Positions 5,565 to 5,907 of a stretch of DNA of 5,907 nt are shown here, piece after piece (position 1 is the stretch's first letter; every line of letters starts with the position of its first letter). The stretch is from an uncultured Faecalibacterium sp. Lineage in GTDB: Bacteria > Bacillota > Clostridia > Oscillospirales > Ruminococcaceae. Made by a program: the position numbers and the translations under genes. Under the pieces are notes generated by a model that did no database searches, was not told the DNA's origin, and saw nothing but the letters and a program-made list of their open reading frames with translations. The stretch lies in assembly GCA_934561485.1 (NCBI GenBank), contig CAKTGS010000111.1, positions 1-5,907 of the forward strand, in the 5' to 3' direction.

Positions 5565-5616
5565 ATGGAAATAAGTGGTTACAAAACGTTAACAAAATCG
5601 GAAAGCGAGGATGCGA

Positions 5617-5907
5617 ATGGCTGCGCAATACGAACTGCTCAAAGAGCTGCTCAACAGCGGCACCAAGCTGAACTTCGGGCAGGAGTTCTTTTTCAAGTTT
5701 TATCAGGCCTTTATCCTGAGCGACCGCTGGACGCAGTACATCAAGGGTGTGGGCACCACCCTGCTGGTCACCGCGCTGGCACTGGCGCTGGGCATCGTGC
5801 TGGGCAGCGTGGTGGCGCTGGTGCGTGTGACCCACGACCAGCAGCGCCCCGGGCACAAAAACCCGGTGCTGGGCTTCTTCAATGTGATCTGTGAGATCTA
5901 CACCACT
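5617..5907 (+). CDS. Polar amino-acid ABC transporter permease (partial, N-terminal 97 residues)
   Basis: The frame is open to the right edge of the window, so the C-terminal part is missing. The peptide has a hydrophilic lead of about 40 residues, then YIKGVGTTLLVTALALALGI (41-60) and VLGSVVALVRV (61-71), the first membrane helix in the form usual for HisM/GlnP-type permeases. It reaches NVICEIYTT (89-97), which matches the start of the E-x-x-R-G-T-P segment of the family. It should form the channel for the receptor encoded upstream. Two in-frame ATGs exist (5611 and 5617). The second is preferred because the GCGAGG site (5605-5610) is 6 bases before it and touches the first. The gene is 109 bases after the receptor gene, beyond a terminator-like hairpin. 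Confidence 0.88.
   Translation, partial: MAAQYELLKELLNSGTKLNFGQEFFFKFYQAFILSDRWTQYIKGVGTTLLVTALALALGIVLGSVVALVRVTHDQQRPGHKNPVLGFFNVICEIYTT

Overview
The window looks like chromosomal DNA from a GC-rich, anaerobic gut Firmicute. The best guess is the Faecalibacterium / Subdoligranulum / Gemmiger group of Oscillospiraceae. The reasons are a T-box leader, strong AGGAGG-type ribosome binding sites, sigma-A-like promoters in AT-rich gaps, and lipoproteins that combine a twin-arginine-like leader, an LTAC lipobox and a long Ser/Ala-rich linker. The genus is an inference from style, not from a marker gene.

Layout: (1) Positions 1-2415, minus strand, hold a methionine import operon. It has a sigma-A-like promoter (2387-2415), a methionine-type T-box leader with an AUG specifier, antiterminator and terminator (about 2380-2071), then metQ (lipoprotein receptor), metN (ATPase) and the first 18 codons of metI (permease), which run off the left edge. 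(2) Positions 2416-2581 are a divergent regulatory gap with the promoter of the next operon and small repeats. (3) Positions 2582-4410, plus strand, are a tight three-gene operon: the two halves of a split ThrE-type exporter (YjjP-like and YjjB-like, overlapping by 4 bases) and a small nitroreductase-family flavoprotein 3 bases further on. (4) Positions 4411-4664 are a gap with an intrinsic terminator and a promoter. (5) Positions 4665-5907, plus strand, are the start of a polar amino-acid ABC importer: a family 3 solute-binding lipoprotein, an intercistronic terminator-like hairpin, and a truncated permease that runs off the right edge.

Together the genes deal with amino-acid traffic. Methionine is imported under control of uncharged tRNA-Met, a polar amino acid is imported by a second ABC system, and small organic or amino acids may be exported by the split ThrE pair.

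The most unusual feature is metQ. Its mature protein carries all the recognisable MetQ motifs, but in circularly permuted order: the usual C-terminal part comes first, straight after the lipoprotein linker. It is followed by a new linker and then by the usual N-terminal part. I know of no description of such a permutation in MetQ, but I could not search for one.
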